Positions 1 to 9,148 of a stretch of DNA of 46,269 nucleotides are shown one piece after another. Origin of the DNA: Paracoccus sp. UBA889 (GTDB taxonomy: Bacteria; Pseudomonadota; Alphaproteobacteria; Rhodobacterales; Rhodobacteraceae). How positions within the stretch are numbered: the first letter of the stretch is position 1; each line of letters starts with the position of its first letter. Location of the stretch: assembly GCA_002294185.1 (NCBI GenBank), contig DBFD01000018.1, positions 1-46,269 of the forward strand, given 5' to 3'. Below the pieces are notes generated by a model, which saw nothing but the letters and a program-made list of their open reading frames with translations, was not told the origin of the DNA and made no database searches. Both the position numbers and the translations under genes were made by a program.

Positions 1-1023
1 CTAGCCCATGCGTTCGCTGCTATGGCTTCCGGGCGAGGCCGGGAAGACGACGGTCTTGTTGTTGTTGTTCGGGAAGACGCGGTGGGTGGCGTGGGCGTGG
101 ATCGCGCGGGCCAGAACCTGGCTTTCGACATCGCGCCCCAGGCTGACATAGTCCTCGGCCGATTGTGCATGGGTCACGCGGATGATGTCCTGTTCGATGA
201 TCGGGCCTTCATCCAGATCGGCGGTCACGTAATGGCTGGTCGCGCCGATCAGCTTCACCCCGCGCTGATACGCCTGCTTGTAGGGGTTGGCGCCCTTGAA
301 GGACGGCAGGAACGAATGGTGGATGTTGATGATCCGACCCGACATCTTCTTGCACAGCGCGTCCGACAGGATCTGCATGTAGCGGGCCAGCACGATCAGG
401 TCGGCGCCGGTCTCCTCGACCACCGCCATGATCCGCGCCTCGGCCTCGGGCCTGTTTTCCCGTGTCACCCTGATGCAGTGGAAAGGAATGTCGTGATTGA
501 CCACCAGTTTCTGGTAATCCATGTGGTTCGACACCACGGCGACGATATCGACCGGCAGCGCCCCGATCCGCCAGCGATACAGCAGGTCGTTCAGGCAGTG
601 GCCGAACCGGCTGACCATCACCACGAGCTTCATCTTGCGGGATTCGTCGCGGAACTGGAAATCGGTCCCCAGTTTCCCGGCAATATGGGCAAAGCCCTTT
701 TCAAGCTGCTCAAGCGTGGCGCCCGTTTCGGGCACGAAACTGACGCGCATGAAGAACCGGCCGGTCTGCGGATCGTCGAACTGCGCGCTTGCGGTGATGT
801 TGCAGCCAGCATCGGCCAGATAGCCCGCGATGGCCGCGACGATGCCGCGCCTGGAGGCGCAGGCAACCGTCAGGCAATATCGGGTGGCCACGGGTTTCGC
901 GTCCATCGGCATCGTCACACTGCCCGGATCGACCCCGGATCCATCGGCTTTCATGCGGGCCCCGACGTTGCAGCCGATCGCCTGCTTCGCCGGCGCCAGA
1001 ACCTTCACGTGGTCTTGGGTCAT
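1..1023 (-). CDS. purU: Formyltetrahydrofolate deformylase
   Basis: Hydrolyses 10-formyl-THF to formate and THF, so it returns folate used as C1 acceptor. An N-terminal ACT-like domain (YCLTVACASRRGIVAAIAG, from about residue 49) is followed by a formyltransferase-type catalytic domain. That domain carries the NIHHSFLPSFKGANPY motif and the conserved TADLDEGPIIEQD segment. The stop codon is the first three bases of the window. The ATG at 1023 overlaps the stop of the upstream flavoprotein gene (ATGA), giving 340 aa. Family members are nearer 280-300 aa and usually begin just before the ACT domain, so the ATGs at 912 or 906 are serious alternatives. The extra 37 codons do have coding-like GC-rich third positions. 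A run of four Asn codons (TTG repeat on the plus strand) lies near the C-terminus. Its position after a GcvT-domain demethylase fits recycling of THF-bound C1 units. Family call firm; start uncertain. Confidence 0.93.
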   Translation of the reverse strand: MTQDHVKVLAPAKQAIGCNVGARMKADGSGVDPGSVTMPMDAKPVATRYCLTVACASRRGIVAAIAGYLADAGCNITASAQFDDPQTGRFFMRVSFVPETGATLEQLEKGFAHIAGKLGTDFQFRDESRKMKLVVMVSRFGHCLNDLLYRWRIGALPVDIVAVVSNHMDYQKLVVNHDIPFHCIRVTRENRPEAEARIMAVVEETGADLIVLARYMQILSDALCKKMSGRIINIHHSFLPSFKGANPYKQAYQRGVKLIGATSHYVTADLDEGPIIEQDIIRVTHAQSAEDYVSLGRDVESQVLARAIHAHATHRVFPNNNNKTVVFPASPGSHSSERMG

Positions 1024-3440
1024 GCGCGCATCAATTCGTTCTGTGGATCATGGAGACAGGGGTCGACCACGCAGGCGGCCACGGCCTCGCCGATCACCTC
1101 GACCGACAGCGGCGTTCCGATCTCTGCGAAATCCGGATCGACAAAGCCCATCGCGATGTTCTTCCCGGTCCGATATCCCCAGCCGCCCGAGGTTACCGTG
1201 CCGATGCAGGTGCCGTTCGACAGAATGCTGTCGCCGCCATGGGCCGGGGCATGACTGCATTCGATAACCAGACTGACGAACCTGCGACGCGGACCTTTCG
1301 CCATCTGCGCCTCCAGGGCGGCCTTGCCCACGAAATTCGGCTTGTCTGCCTTGACGAACCGATCCAGTCCGCTTTCGACCGGGCCGAATTCGGTGATCAG
1401 ATCCGCCTTCCATTGGCGATAGCCCTTTTCCAGGCGCATCGATTCGACCGCGCGGGATCCGAACAGCCGCAAGCCATGGACCTTGCCGGCGTTGCGCAGC
1501 GCGAGATAGGCGGCATGAAGCTGATTGTTGGGGACATGAATCTCGTAGGCCAGTTCGCCCGAGAAGCTGACCGACATCACCACCGCAGGGGCGATGCCGA
1601 CGAAGGCCCGGCGCACGGACAGCCACGGAAACGCACGGGCCGACCAGTCGCCGCGCGCGACCGCCGACAGCACGTCGCGCGATTTCGGGCCGGCCAGAAC
1701 AAGGATGGTCCAGTCGTTGGTCAGCGAGCGCAGCGACACCGACCCGTCATCGGGCAAATGTGTCCGCAGCCAGTCCATGTCGTGGAATTCCGACGCGGCG
1801 GCCGATCCGTACCAGATCGTATCCTCGTCCAGATTGGCCAGCGTCGCCTCGGCCTTTACATGGCCATGCTCGTTCAGCAGGTAGCCCAGCCCGACCTTGC
1901 CGACCTTTCCGGCGATCCGTCCGCAGATCATCCCGTCCAGCCAGTCGCGCGCGCCGGGACCGGTGATCTCGATCCGGTTGAAGCCGTTGACCTCGGTCAG
2001 GCCGACGCCGGTCTGAACCGCCTTCACTTCGTCGCCGATCACATCGAAGGTTTCGTTGAACCGGAAACTGTAGGTTTCCTCGAAATCCGGGCCGGGCTTG
2101 ATATAGGCCATGCGCTCCCAGCCGTTGACGACGCCGAAATCCGCCCCCTCGGCGGCCAGAACGGGGGTCAGGGGCGTGGTCTTGATCGGCCGGCCGGCCG
2201 GGCGATGCTCGTGCGGAAAGTGAAAGCGGAATTCGTTCTGGTAATCCTCGATCGCCTTCAGGGCGGTCAGTTCGACATTGCCATGGCCGGCAAAGCGACG
2301 CGGGTCGATGCCCCAGGTGTCATAGCAGGCCTCGCCATGCACGATCTGCTGCGCCAGCAGCCAGCCATGGCCACCACCTTCGCCCAAGCCGGCGCGCAAG
2401 CCGATGATGCAGAACGCATTGCGTTTCCCCGGAATGGGTCCGACCAGGGGTGCGCCGTCGATCGTGTAGGTGATCGGTCCGTTGACGACGGTATGGATTC
2501 CCGTCTCCATCAGGGCCGGCATCCGCGCAAAGGCACCTTCCAGCACGCTCATCACCCGATCCAGATCGTCGGGGCAAAGCGCGTTGACGAAATTCGGGTC
2601 GATCCCGTCCATGCCCCAGGTCTTGCAGTCCTGTTCGTAGAAGCCGACCAGCAGGCCGTTCTTTTCCTGGCGGCAGTAATAATCGCTGATCGGGCAGCGC
2701 AACAGCGGCATACGGTGGCCGGCCTCCTCGATGGCCCGGATCGGCTCGGTCAGGAAATACTGGTGTTCCATGGAGGCGACGGGGTGATGAACGCCCATCA
2801 TCGCGCCGACCTCGTTCACGCGATAGCCGCAGGCATTGACGACGATTTCGCAGCGGATGTCGCCCTGTTCGGTATGGACGCTCCAACTGTCATCGGTATG
2901 CTGGGTCAGCCCCGTCACCGGGGTATTGCGATAAACCTCGGCCCCGGCGCGACGGGCCCGGCGAGCCAAGGCCTGACACAGCTGCGCCGGGTCGATATCG
3001 CCGTCCAGCGGATCCCAAAGACCGCCCAGCAGGTTGTCGGTCGAGATCAGCGGGTGACGGCGGCCGCATTCCTCGGCGTCGATCAGTTCGAAATCGACGC
3101 CCATGCCCTTGGCGACGCTGATGAAGTGGCGATAGCCGTCCATCTGCCGATCGGTATTGGCCAGCCTTATGCCGCCATCGGCATGATGGTAGTTGATCGG
3201 ATATTCGGGATCGTCCGCCAGTTCCTTGTAGAGCCTGATCGAGTGGCTCTTCAGCCCGACCATGGTCTGCGTGGCGCCGAAATTGGTCACCTGCGCCGCG
3301 GAATGCCAGGTCGTGCCCGATGTCAGTTCATTGCGCTCGACCAGCACGACATCGGTCCATCCTTCTTGTGTCAGATGGTACAGCGTCGAACATCCCGCGA
3401 TACCCCCACCGATAACGACCACGCGCGTCTGATTCTTCAT
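1020..3440 (-). CDS. Dimethylglycine/sarcosine dehydrogenase-like FAD + GcvT protein
   Basis: An 806-aa two-domain demethylase. The N-terminal half is a DAO-type FAD oxidoreductase with the dinucleotide-binding GGGIAGCS motif near the start. It also has SGTTWH, in which His46 (from this start) matches the histidine that carries covalent FAD in dimethylglycine and sarcosine dehydrogenases. The C-terminal half, from about residue 420, is an aminomethyltransferase (GcvT) fold with a GcvT C-terminal barrel, expected to pass the methyl-derived C1 unit to THF. The longer GTG start at 3446 is possible, but a GGAAAG ribosome site sits five bases before the ATG at 3440. The gene overlaps purU by four bases, so the pair should be co-translated. 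The substrate could be dimethylglycine, sarcosine or a related N-methyl compound; the sequence does not decide. Confidence 0.88.
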   Translation of the reverse strand: MKNQTRVVVIGGGIAGCSTLYHLTQEGWTDVVLVERNELTSGTTWHSAAQVTNFGATQTMVGLKSHSIRLYKELADDPEYPINYHHADGGIRLANTDRQMDGYRHFISVAKGMGVDFELIDAEECGRRHPLISTDNLLGGLWDPLDGDIDPAQLCQALARRARRAGAEVYRNTPVTGLTQHTDDSWSVHTEQGDIRCEIVVNACGYRVNEVGAMMGVHHPVASMEHQYFLTEPIRAIEEAGHRMPLLRCPISDYYCRQEKNGLLVGFYEQDCKTWGMDGIDPNFVNALCPDDLDRVMSVLEGAFARMPALMETGIHTVVNGPITYTIDGAPLVGPIPGKRNAFCIIGLRAGLGEGGGHGWLLAQQIVHGEACYDTWGIDPRRFAGHGNVELTALKAIEDYQNEFRFHFPHEHRPAGRPIKTTPLTPVLAAEGADFGVVNGWERMAYIKPGPDFEETYSFRFNETFDVIGDEVKAVQTGVGLTEVNGFNRIEITGPGARDWLDGMICGRIAGKVGKVGLGYLLNEHGHVKAEATLANLDEDTIWYGSAAASEFHDMDWLRTHLPDDGSVSLRSLTNDWTILVLAGPKSRDVLSAVARGDWSARAFPWLSVRRAFVGIAPAVVMSVSFSGELAYEIHVPNNQLHAAYLALRNAGKVHGLRLFGSRAVESMRLEKGYRQWKADLITEFGPVESGLDRFVKADKPNFVGKAALEAQMAKGPRRRFVSLVIECSHAPAHGGDSILSNGTCIGTVTSGGWGYRTGKNIAMGFVDPDFAEIGTPLSVEVIGEAVAACVVDPCLHDPQNELMRA

Positions 3441-3721
3441 CGCCACTTTCCGTCTTGCAGAAGCTTGACCTGCAATCAGGGAACGGGACGGGCCTGCCTC
3501 GGGTCAATCGCAATGCCCCATGTTCAGGAAATCAGAACGATACCGCAGTCGGTTGCGAACGGGGCTCGCGCCTTGCCGGGACATGACCGGCTTGCGAACC
3601 GATGGGAATGCTGCATTCTCGCGGCTGACGAGGCACAGCCGCATCCCTGGGCATCGAGACTGGCGCAACCCGCAAGACATCCGTGCGCGCGCCCGGAGCC
3701 GGAGAGAAAATCGACCGCGAC
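3441..3721. promoter_or_regulatory. Divergent promoter region with palindrome
   Basis: This 281-bp gap separates the demethylase gene from the divergent LysR gene and holds no convincing ORF. It contains a perfect 13-bp palindrome, GAATGC-T-GCATTC, at 3606-3618. Two direct copies of TTGCGAAC lie at 3553-3560 and 3592-3599. Divergent LysR arrangements normally place the regulator's operator in such a gap, so these are candidate binding sites. I see no clear -35/-10 pair. Confidence 0.4.
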
Positions 3722-4732
3722 ATGACCGACAACCGCATCAGGCCAAAACTCACCGCCGACGCCACGGGCCGGCTTTCGCTGCGCGGTCTGCGGGTTTTCA
3801 TCGCGCTGGAACAGGCGCGTTCGGTGGCCGAGGCCGCCAGGGCCCTGGGGCTCAGCAAGTCCAATGTGTCGCAGCAGATCACGACCATGGAAAACGGCAT
3901 CGGAGCCAAGCTGTTCGACCGGACGCAAAAACCGATCTCGTTGACACCGGCGGGTCAGGCTCTCAGCCTGCACGCGCATCGGATTCTCGCCACGGTTTCG
4001 ATTGCCGAAGAGGCGTTGGCAGAGCTTGACCTTGGCAGTCTGCCCCGTCTCGACTTTGCGGTCATCGACGATCTGGACGCCTCGCTGACCCCTGCGCTGG
4101 CCGCGTCCCTGCAAGCCAGACTGCCGCGCTGCTTCATCTGCACCTTTTCGGGCCGCTCCGATCAGGTCACCTCCCGGCTGATCTCGCGAGAGGCCGATAT
4201 CGCCGTTACCGCCAGCATCCCCGCCAACATGCACCAGTTTCAGATCCTTCAGATTCTGCGCGAGAAATTCGTGCTGGTGACGGCGCGCGGGGCATATTCC
4301 GCAGATCTCGACTGGCGCGCGCAGCTGTCGGACCTGCCGCTGGCGCAGTATTCCGAAGCGATGCCGATGGGTCGAATGGTATCGACGCATCTGAAGCGGA
4401 TCGGCTTTTACGCGCCGCGACGGTTTTCCTTCGAGGCCAGCAGGTCGGTCATTGCGACCGTTGCCCGCACCGGCGGCTGGACGCTGACAACACCGCTCAG
4501 CATTCTCGACGCTGGCCGGTTCAAGGACCAGATCGATCTGTCGACGCTTCCCTTTGCAGGGCTGTCTCGGCAGATCTATCTGATCAACCGGGTGGATGAA
4601 CTGGGTTCGCTACCCGAAACCCTGGCCAGACAATTTCGCGCCCTGCTTCAACAGGAGGCGGTGCGGGAATTCGCCAGAATGGCGCCACATATGACCGGCT
4701 CGATAGAGGTGTGTCACGAATTGCTGGTCTGA
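3722..4732 (+). CDS. LysR-family transcriptional regulator
   Basis: A 336-aa regulator with an N-terminal winged helix-turn-helix (LRVFIALEQARSVAEAARAL, then LSKSNVSQQI) and a C-terminal substrate-binding-like effector domain. The ATG at 3722 is preceded by GGAGAG. An in-frame ATG at 3683 would add 13 residues with no family support. The gene is divergent from the demethylase/purU pair, so by the usual LysR arrangement it probably controls that operon and itself. It runs convergently into the amidohydrolase gene, with 79 bp between their ends in which I see no terminator. The effector is unknown; a glycine-betaine-derived compound would fit the neighbour but is inference. Confidence 0.9.
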   Translation: MTDNRIRPKLTADATGRLSLRGLRVFIALEQARSVAEAARALGLSKSNVSQQITTMENGIGAKLFDRTQKPISLTPAGQALSLHAHRILATVSIAEEALAELDLGSLPRLDFAVIDDLDASLTPALAASLQARLPRCFICTFSGRSDQVTSRLISREADIAVTASIPANMHQFQILQILREKFVLVTARGAYSADLDWRAQLSDLPLAQYSEAMPMGRMVSTHLKRIGFYAPRRFSFEASRSVIATVARTGGWTLTTPLSILDAGRFKDQIDLSTLPFAGLSRQIYLINRVDELGSLPETLARQFRALLQQEAVREFARMAPHMTGSIEVCHELLV

Positions 4733-4811
4733 TCCCGTTCCAGAGCAGCAGTTTCCGCCGGCGCACCTTGCCCGCCAGGTCCACATGGCCGGACAAGCTT
4801 GCACCGATGCA

Positions 4812-6227
4812 TCAGCCTTCGCCGACGGGCGGCCTGGTTTCGGGCGGAATCGGACAGGTATAGGGGTATTCGGCCAGATGCGATTCATGGGCCTTTTTCG
4901 CCGCCGCGATCAGGGCCGGATCGGTCAGCGCCCTGCGGGCGGTCGCGGCCATCACCTTGGCGGCGTGCAGCATCCCCTTGTGCGCGGCGGGCGCCTTGCC
5001 CTGCGCGGTCTGCTGCCAGCTATGCAGCGCCGTGCCCACCGCGCAGGTCGCCACGCGCGCCTGGACGGTCGGGACCGCCCAGCTGACATCGCCCACATCG
5101 GTCGAGCCCATGCCGCCCATGAAGGGCCGGTCCAGGGGCGCGATGAAATCGCACAGCGCCATGTCATAATCGGGTTTCATCGCCAGACGTTCGAATGTGT
5201 CGGCAATGTCTTCGCGCGACAGGCTTTCGCGGATGCTGCTGGCAAAGACTGCATCCTCGGCGTCGAAGGGGACGGGGCCCAGAGCCTCGAACTCGGCCTG
5301 CATCGCCTCGGACAGGGGTCGGTTCTCGGTCAGGTTCGACACCGCCGAAAAGACGCGCGAGGTTACCCGGGTTCCCGACATCAGCGCCGCGCCCTCGGCG
5401 ATGGCGCGCACGCGTTCGACCAGTGACGACAGTCCGCCCAGGCTGGGGCTGCGGATCAGTTGGCGCACCGTGGCCCTGGCCTGCACGACGTTCGGCGCGA
5501 TGCCGCCCGCGTCCAGATAGGCGTAATGCACCCGCGCCGCATCCGGCATGTGTTCGCGCATGTAGTTGACGCCGATGTTCATCAGCTCGACCGAATCCAG
5601 CGCGGACCGCCCCAGTTCAGGCGCGCCCGCCGCGTGCGCCGCCTTGCCGTGGAAGGTGAAATCGATCCGGGTATTGGCCAGCGACCGCATGTCGTCGACC
5701 GCGTTGAAACTGGCCGGGTGCCAGGTGATGGCGATATCGACGTCGTCGAACTGACCCTCGCGGACCATGTAGGTCTTGGCGGCGCCGCCTTCTTCGGCGG
5801 GACAGCCGTAATAGCGCACGCGGCCGGCAATGCCTTCGGATTCCAGCCAATCCTTGACGGCGGTGGCTGCGGACAATGCGGCCGAACCCAGCAGGTTGTG
5901 CCCGCAGCCATGGCCGAAGCCGTGATCGGCGATCTGCCGGGGCTGGGCCAGCCCGGGTTCCTGCGACAGGCCGGGCAGCGCGTCGTATTCGCCCAAGATC
6001 GCGATGACCGGCCCGCCTTCGCCCGCCTCGCCCATCACGGCGGTGGGAATGCCGGCGACATTCCGGGTCACGCGAAAACCCTGCTCGCGCAGCATCTGCG
6101 TGTGCGCGGCGCAGGACTTGACCTCGTCATAGGCCAGTTCGGGTGTGTCGAAGACGCGATCGGCCAGGCCGGTGAAATCCACCGCCTTCTGATCGACGAA
6201 AGGCCAGATCGGGTTGTCGTTTCGCAA
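4812..6227 (-). CDS. M20 amidohydrolase, AbgB-like
   Basis: A 471-aa metal-dependent amidohydrolase resembling p-aminobenzoyl-glutamate hydrolase subunit B. The metal-binding GHGCGHN motif is at residues 105-111, the catalytic Glu pair of PAEEGG at 145-146, and a WHP histidine at 170. The late segment MGSTDVGDVSW is typical of AbgB-type enzymes. The start is TTG at 6227, supported by AAGGAGA eight bases upstream; no ATG fits better. The gene is the last of the first dipeptide-transporter operon, 25 bp after the second ATPase. Taken with that transporter it probably cleaves an imported N-acyl-amino acid or peptide-like amide in the cytoplasm. True AbgB works with an AbgA partner, which is absent here, so the p-aminobenzoyl-glutamate substrate should not be assumed. 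Confidence 0.85.
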   Translation of the reverse strand: MRNDNPIWPFVDQKAVDFTGLADRVFDTPELAYDEVKSCAAHTQMLREQGFRVTRNVAGIPTAVMGEAGEGGPVIAILGEYDALPGLSQEPGLAQPRQIADHGFGHGCGHNLLGSAALSAATAVKDWLESEGIAGRVRYYGCPAEEGGAAKTYMVREGQFDDVDIAITWHPASFNAVDDMRSLANTRIDFTFHGKAAHAAGAPELGRSALDSVELMNIGVNYMREHMPDAARVHYAYLDAGGIAPNVVQARATVRQLIRSPSLGGLSSLVERVRAIAEGAALMSGTRVTSRVFSAVSNLTENRPLSEAMQAEFEALGPVPFDAEDAVFASSIRESLSREDIADTFERLAMKPDYDMALCDFIAPLDRPFMGGMGSTDVGDVSWAVPTVQARVATCAVGTALHSWQQTAQGKAPAAHKGMLHAAKVMAATARRALTDPALIAAAKKAHESHLAEYPYTCPIPPETRPPVGEG

Positions 6228-6252
6228 CTGAAATCTCCTTGGAAGTGGGGCG

Positions 6253-7257
6253 TCAGGCCGCCCGGTCGTTCAGGTGGCAGGCCGACATCCGGCCGGGCGC
6301 CACCTCGCGCAGGGCCGGCACCTCGGTGCGGCAGCGGTCATGGGCATGGGGGCAGCGGGGGTGGAAATGGCACCCCTTGGGCGGGTCCAGGGGCGAGGGG
6401 ATCTCGCCCTTGATGGCGTGATAACGGCGCTTGCCGGTCTCGAATGTCGGGATCTCGCTGATCAGCGCCTGTGTATAGGGGTGATTCGGACGGGCGATCA
6501 GTGCCTCGGCCTCGCCCAGTTCGACGAGGCGGCCGAGATACATCACCGCGATCCGGTCCGAGACATGTTCGACCACGCCCAGATCGTGACTGACGAACAG
6601 GTAGGTCAGGTCGTAATCCTGCCGCAGCTTCACGAACAGGTTCAGCACCTGCGCCTGGATCGACACGTCCAGCGCCGCCACGGATTCGTCGCAGACCAGG
6701 AAGTCGGGCCGCACCGCCAGCGCGCGGGCGATGCCGACCCGCGCCCGCTGGCCGCCGGAAAACTGATGCGGATAGCGTTTGGCCGTCGTCGGATCCAGCC
6801 CCACCTGGTCCAGGATATCCTCGACATAGGCATCCACCCGGTCCCTGGACACGATGCCGTGGACGCGTGGCGCCTCTCCGACGATGTCGCGGACCCGCAT
6901 CCGCGGGTTCAGCGAGGACATCGGATCCTGAAAGATCATCTGGATCTTCAGCGCGGCATCGCGGGCGGCGGCGCCCTTCAGCCCGGCCACGTCCTGTCCG
7001 TTATAGACGATGCGTCCGTCCGAGGGCGCGTCCAGCCCCGCAACCATCCGCCCCAGGGTGGACTTGCCGCAGCCGGATTCGCCGACCAGACCCAGAACCT
7101 CGCCCCGGCGGATGTCCAGGCTGACATTGTCAACGGCATGGACGGTCACCGGCGCGATCTTCGCGCCCAGCTTGCGGGCGGTGCGTTCGGCGATGTCCAG
7201 ATTCTTGGTAAACCGTTTGGACACGTTGTCGATGGTCAGGATGGTCTCTTGGGTCAC
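6253..7257 (-). CDS. Oligopeptide/dipeptide ABC importer ATPase, DppF/OppF type
   Basis: A 334-aa nucleotide-binding subunit. It has Walker [10 protein letters not shown] at 59-67, ABC signature [14 protein letters not shown] and Walker B LVCDES. The second Oligo_HPY-type C-terminus, with its cysteine-bearing [14 protein letters not shown] segment, is typical of peptide importers. The start is the GTG at 7257, whose GTGA overlaps the stop of the preceding ATPase. A longer reading frame from 7389 would lie within that gene and has no family support. The residue after Walker B is Ser rather than the usual Pro (DES for DEP), a mild deviation. With its neighbours it powers a family-5 ABC importer. 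Confidence 0.93.
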   Translation of the reverse strand: MTQETILTIDNVSKRFTKNLDIAERTARKLGAKIAPVTVHAVDNVSLDIRRGEVLGLVGESGCGKSTLGRMVAGLDAPSDGRIVYNGQDVAGLKGAAARDAALKIQMIFQDPMSSLNPRMRVRDIVGEAPRVHGIVSRDRVDAYVEDILDQVGLDPTTAKRYPHQFSGGQRARVGIARALAVRPDFLVCDESVAALDVSIQAQVLNLFVKLRQDYDLTYLFVSHDLGVVEHVSDRIAVMYLGRLVELGEAEALIARPNHPYTQALISEIPTFETGKRRYHAIKGEIPSPLDPPKGCHFHPRCPHAHDRCRTEVPALREVAPGRMSACHLNDRAA

Positions 7258-8240
7258 GACGTCAGCCTCTGGTCCGCATCGGCATAGGGATGATGGCAGC
7301 GCAGGCTGCGATCCGCCCCGGCCGGGTCCAGCGATGGCTCGACCTGGCAGGCGGCATCGGCGCGCGGGCAGCGGGGGGCGAACTTGCACCCTTCGGGCAG
7401 GTTCAGCAGCGAGGGGGTCATGCCCTTGATCTGCGTCAGCATCGCGCCGTGACGCTTGCCCTGCGGCACGCTGTCGATCAGCCCGCGTGTATAGGGATGG
7501 CGGGGGTTGGAAATGACCTCGGCCGTGGGGCCTTCCTCGATGATGCGGCCGGCATACATCACGGCCAGCCGGTCGGCGAGGCCCGACACCACCGCCAGGT
7601 CATGGGTAATCCAGATCAGCGCCGTCCCGGATTGCGTGCACAGGGCCTGCACCTCGGACAGGATCTGCGCCTGGATGGTCACGTCCAGCGCCGTGGTCGG
7701 TTCATCCGCGATGATCAGGTCGGGCTTGTGCAGCAGCGCGATGGCGATGGCCACGCGCTGACGCATCCCGCCCGAGAACTGGTGCGGATAGCCTTGCAGA
7801 CGTTCGTCGGGGGACGAGATGCCAACCTGCACCAGCGCCTCTCGCGATCGGCGCAGCGCCTCGGCTTTGGTGACCCTGTCATGGGCCCGCACGGTTTCGA
7901 TCATCTGCGTGTCGATGCGCAATACCGGGTTCAGCGTCATCATCGGATCCTGAAAGATCATCGCGATGCGCTTGCCGCGCAAGGGACGCAGCGCAGCCTC
8001 GCCGCCGGCGACAAGATCGTCGCCATCGAACAGGATCCGGCCGCCGGTCACGCGGCCCGGCGGATCGACCAGCCCCAGGATCGAAAAGCCGGTGACCGAC
8101 TTGCCCGATCCCGATTCGCCCACCAGGCCCAGGATCTGCCCGCGTTCCAGCGAGAAGCTGACCCCGTCCACCGCCTTGGCCACGCCGTCGCGGGTGAAGA
8201 AATGCGTCTGCAGGTTCCGGACATCCAGCAGGGCGGTCAT
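7254..8240 (-). CDS. Oligopeptide/dipeptide ABC importer ATPase, DppD/OppD type
   Basis: A 328-aa nucleotide-binding subunit. Walker A GESGSGKS lies at 41-48, with signature [15 protein letters not shown], Walker [13 protein letters not shown] and a switch histidine in ITHDLAVV. The C-terminal [14 protein letters not shown] segment is the peptide-importer extension. Its ATG overlaps the stop of the permease gene upstream (ATGA), and its own stop overlaps the GTG of the DppF-type gene. Stoichiometric translation of the membrane-ATPase core is therefore likely. The DppD and DppF types form a heterodimer on the cytoplasmic face. Confidence 0.93.
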   Translation of the reverse strand: MTALLDVRNLQTHFFTRDGVAKAVDGVSFSLERGQILGLVGESGSGKSVTGFSILGLVDPPGRVTGGRILFDGDDLVAGGEAALRPLRGKRIAMIFQDPMMTLNPVLRIDTQMIETVRAHDRVTKAEALRRSREALVQVGISSPDERLQGYPHQFSGGMRQRVAIAIALLHKPDLIIADEPTTALDVTIQAQILSEVQALCTQSGTALIWITHDLAVVSGLADRLAVMYAGRIIEEGPTAEVISNPRHPYTRGLIDSVPQGKRHGAMLTQIKGMTPSLLNLPEGCKFAPRCPRADAACQVEPSLDPAGADRSLRCHHPYADADQRLTS

Positions 8241-9148
8241 TTCTGCAACCTCGGGTTCAGGACATCGCGCAGACGATCGCCGACAAGGTTGATGGCGATG
8301 ATCGTCATCACCAGCGCGATGCCCGGAAAGATGCTGATCCAGTAGCTGCCCGACAGCAGGTAATCATAGCCGTTCGCGATCAGCAGCCCCAGCGAGGGTT
8401 CCGTGATCGGCACGCCCACACCCAGAAAGGACAGCGTCGCCTCCAGCGCGATGGCCTGCGCGATCTGGACGGTCGCCACCACGATCAGCGGCGGCACGCA
8501 ATTGGGCAGCAGGTGGCGAAACATGATGCGCGGATTGGACAGCGCCAGGCAGCGCGCGGCATCGATATAATCCTTGCGCCGCTCGACCATGGCCGAGCTG
8601 CGCACCGTGCGCGCGTAATAGGCCCATTGCACGATCACCAGCGCCAGGATCACCTTGTCGACGCCGCGCCCCAGCAAGGCCAGCAGGATCAGCGCGATCA
8701 GGATGGCCGGGAAGGACAATTGAAGATCGACGATCCGCATGATGATGCTGTCCAGCCGGCCGCCGAAATAGGCGGCCGAGACGCCGACAATGGTGCCGAT
8801 GGTGATCGCCAGCGCCAGCGACACCATCGCGACCATCAGACTGACGCGCAGCCCGTACATGATGGCCGACAGCATGTCGCGCCCCTGCTGGTCGGTGCCC
8901 AGCCAATAGGTCATGCCGGTGCCGAAGCTGGCCTCGCCGGGCGGCAGGGCGCCGTCCATGATGTCCAGCTGGGCCAGGTCATAGGGGTTCTGCGGCGCGA
9001 TCCAGGGCGCCGCGAGGGCGATCAGCGCGATCAGGATGAACAGGATCAGCCCGATGACGGCGACGGGATCCTCGAGGAATTCCTTGACGATGCGCCTGGT
9101 CGGGCTGTCGATGCGCACCGGCGCGGCGGGGCTGGCGATGTCGGTCAT
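8237..9148 (-). CDS. Dipeptide ABC importer permease, DppC type
   Basis: A 303-aa inner-membrane permease. The hydrophilic N-terminus leads into a first transmembrane helix (about residues 32-50). A periplasmic stretch with the family motif FGTGMTYWLGTDQQGRD follows, and then a block of about five helices. The coupling (EAA) loop appears as EATLSFLGVGVP near the C-terminus. This two-part layout is standard for DppC/OppC. The start ATG overlaps the DppB-type stop by ATGA. It pairs with that protein to form the channel. Confidence 0.92.
   Translation of the reverse strand: MTDIASPAAPVRIDSPTRRIVKEFLEDPVAVIGLILFILIALIALAAPWIAPQNPYDLAQLDIMDGALPPGEASFGTGMTYWLGTDQQGRDMLSAIMYGLRVSLMVAMVSLALAITIGTIVGVSAAYFGGRLDSIIMRIVDLQLSFPAILIALILLALLGRGVDKVILALVIVQWAYYARTVRSSAMVERRKDYIDAARCLALSNPRIMFRHLLPNCVPPLIVVATVQIAQAIALEATLSFLGVGVPITEPSLGLLIANGYDYLLSGSYWISIFPGIALVMTIIAINLVGDRLRDVLNPRLQK

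Noticed and set aside
56-69. TTG trinucleotide repeat as a possible phase-variable microsatellite
   Set aside because: Only about four units, in frame, and coding for Asn residues near the end of PurU; length change would not shift frame.
1050-3725. Plus-strand open frame of 891 codons opposite the demethylase gene
   Set aside because: Composition is Asp/Gly/Arg/His-rich with no family motifs; it mirrors codon bias of the real minus-strand gene.
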